A stretch of DNA of 52,866 nucleotides from Chelonobacter sp006228105 (GTDB lineage: Bacteria > Pseudomonadota > Gammaproteobacteria > Enterobacterales > Pasteurellaceae): NCBI RefSeq assembly GCF_006228105.1, contig NZ_VDHH01000095.1; one strand, 5' to 3'. The notes under the pieces are model-generated. The model worked only from the letters and a program-made list of their open reading frames with translations, was not told the DNA's origin and did not search any database. Positions 52,751 through 52,866 of this stretch are shown here, piece by piece. Numbering within the stretch: the stretch's first letter is position 1; each line of letters begins with the position of its first letter. A program made the position numbers and the translations under genes.

Positions 52751-52866
52751 CTTATTTTTATTTCATCTTATAGCCGTTTAACAATCTCACCGTAGTTTTA
52801 CACTTACCCCTTGTATCTTCACACACCTATTCTTCGATCATGCTCACAAAATCAATTAAAGTTGAT

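Overview
The window looks like a chromosomal segment from a member of the Pasteurellaceae. The strongest clue is the dense scatter of the nine-base DNA uptake signal AAGTGCGGT (and its complement ACCGCACTT), which is the 'Hin'-type uptake sequence of the Haemophilus/Pasteurella/Aggregatibacter/succinic-acid-producer branch. Core genes (clpB start, rpoH, rpe-gph-trpS, recQ-cyaY, lptM-lysA) also match that family. The exact species cannot be fixed from the sequence alone, but the very broad sugar repertoire fits a free-growing rumen, gut or mucosal species better than a reduced respiratory pathogen.

Layout: (1) 1-5.2 kb, core genes on the minus strand: start of clpB, rpoH, an exported ClpP-like protein, a YcdX-like phosphatase, trpS, gph, rpe. 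(2) 5.4-10.9 kb, a CUT2 (ribose-type) ABC importer, a PfkB sugar kinase and a LacI-family repressor; the promoter carries a palindromic operator over its -35 box and a CRP-like site near -60. (3) 10.9-18.3 kb, an arabinose-type locus: a clear AraC homologue, a control region with a CRP site and AraC-like half-sites, a second CUT2 importer with two permeases, and AraB ribulokinase; araA and araD are not here. (4) 18.3-27.4 kb, L-fucose locus: fucR, fucI, fucK, fucU, fucA followed by an ABC importer instead of the usual FucP symporter. (5) 27.5-31.6 kb, minus-strand four-carbon sugar-acid locus: PdxA2-like dehydrogenase, DUF1537 kinase, KdgT-type permease and a GntR/HutC regulator. (6) 31.7-35.9 kb: YqfB, a cytoplasmic GH29 alpha-L-fucosidase with a lactose/cellobiose-type PTS IIC, and an aldo/keto reductase. 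(7) 36-39.8 kb, core genes recQ, cyaY, lptM, lysA. (8) 40-45 kb: RpiR regulator and a melibiose locus (melB, melA, divergent melR). (9) 45-52.7 kb, myo-inositol locus: iolB, divergent iolA, a Gfo/Idh/MocA dehydrogenase and a fourth CUT2 importer.

Taken together this is a carbohydrate-catabolism region interleaved with core genes. Four separate CUT2 importers occur in 48 kb, and in every one a near-perfect hairpin follows the solute-binding-protein gene, as expected if that protein is made in excess over its membrane partners. The fucosidase/PTS pair could supply L-fucose from fucosylated disaccharides to the fucose pathway 5 kb away. The RpiR regulator, separated from the inositol genes by the melibiose locus, is linked to them by a shared TGAAA-N6-TTYCA operator. 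No tRNA, rRNA, CRISPR array, prophage or intact insertion sequence was seen.
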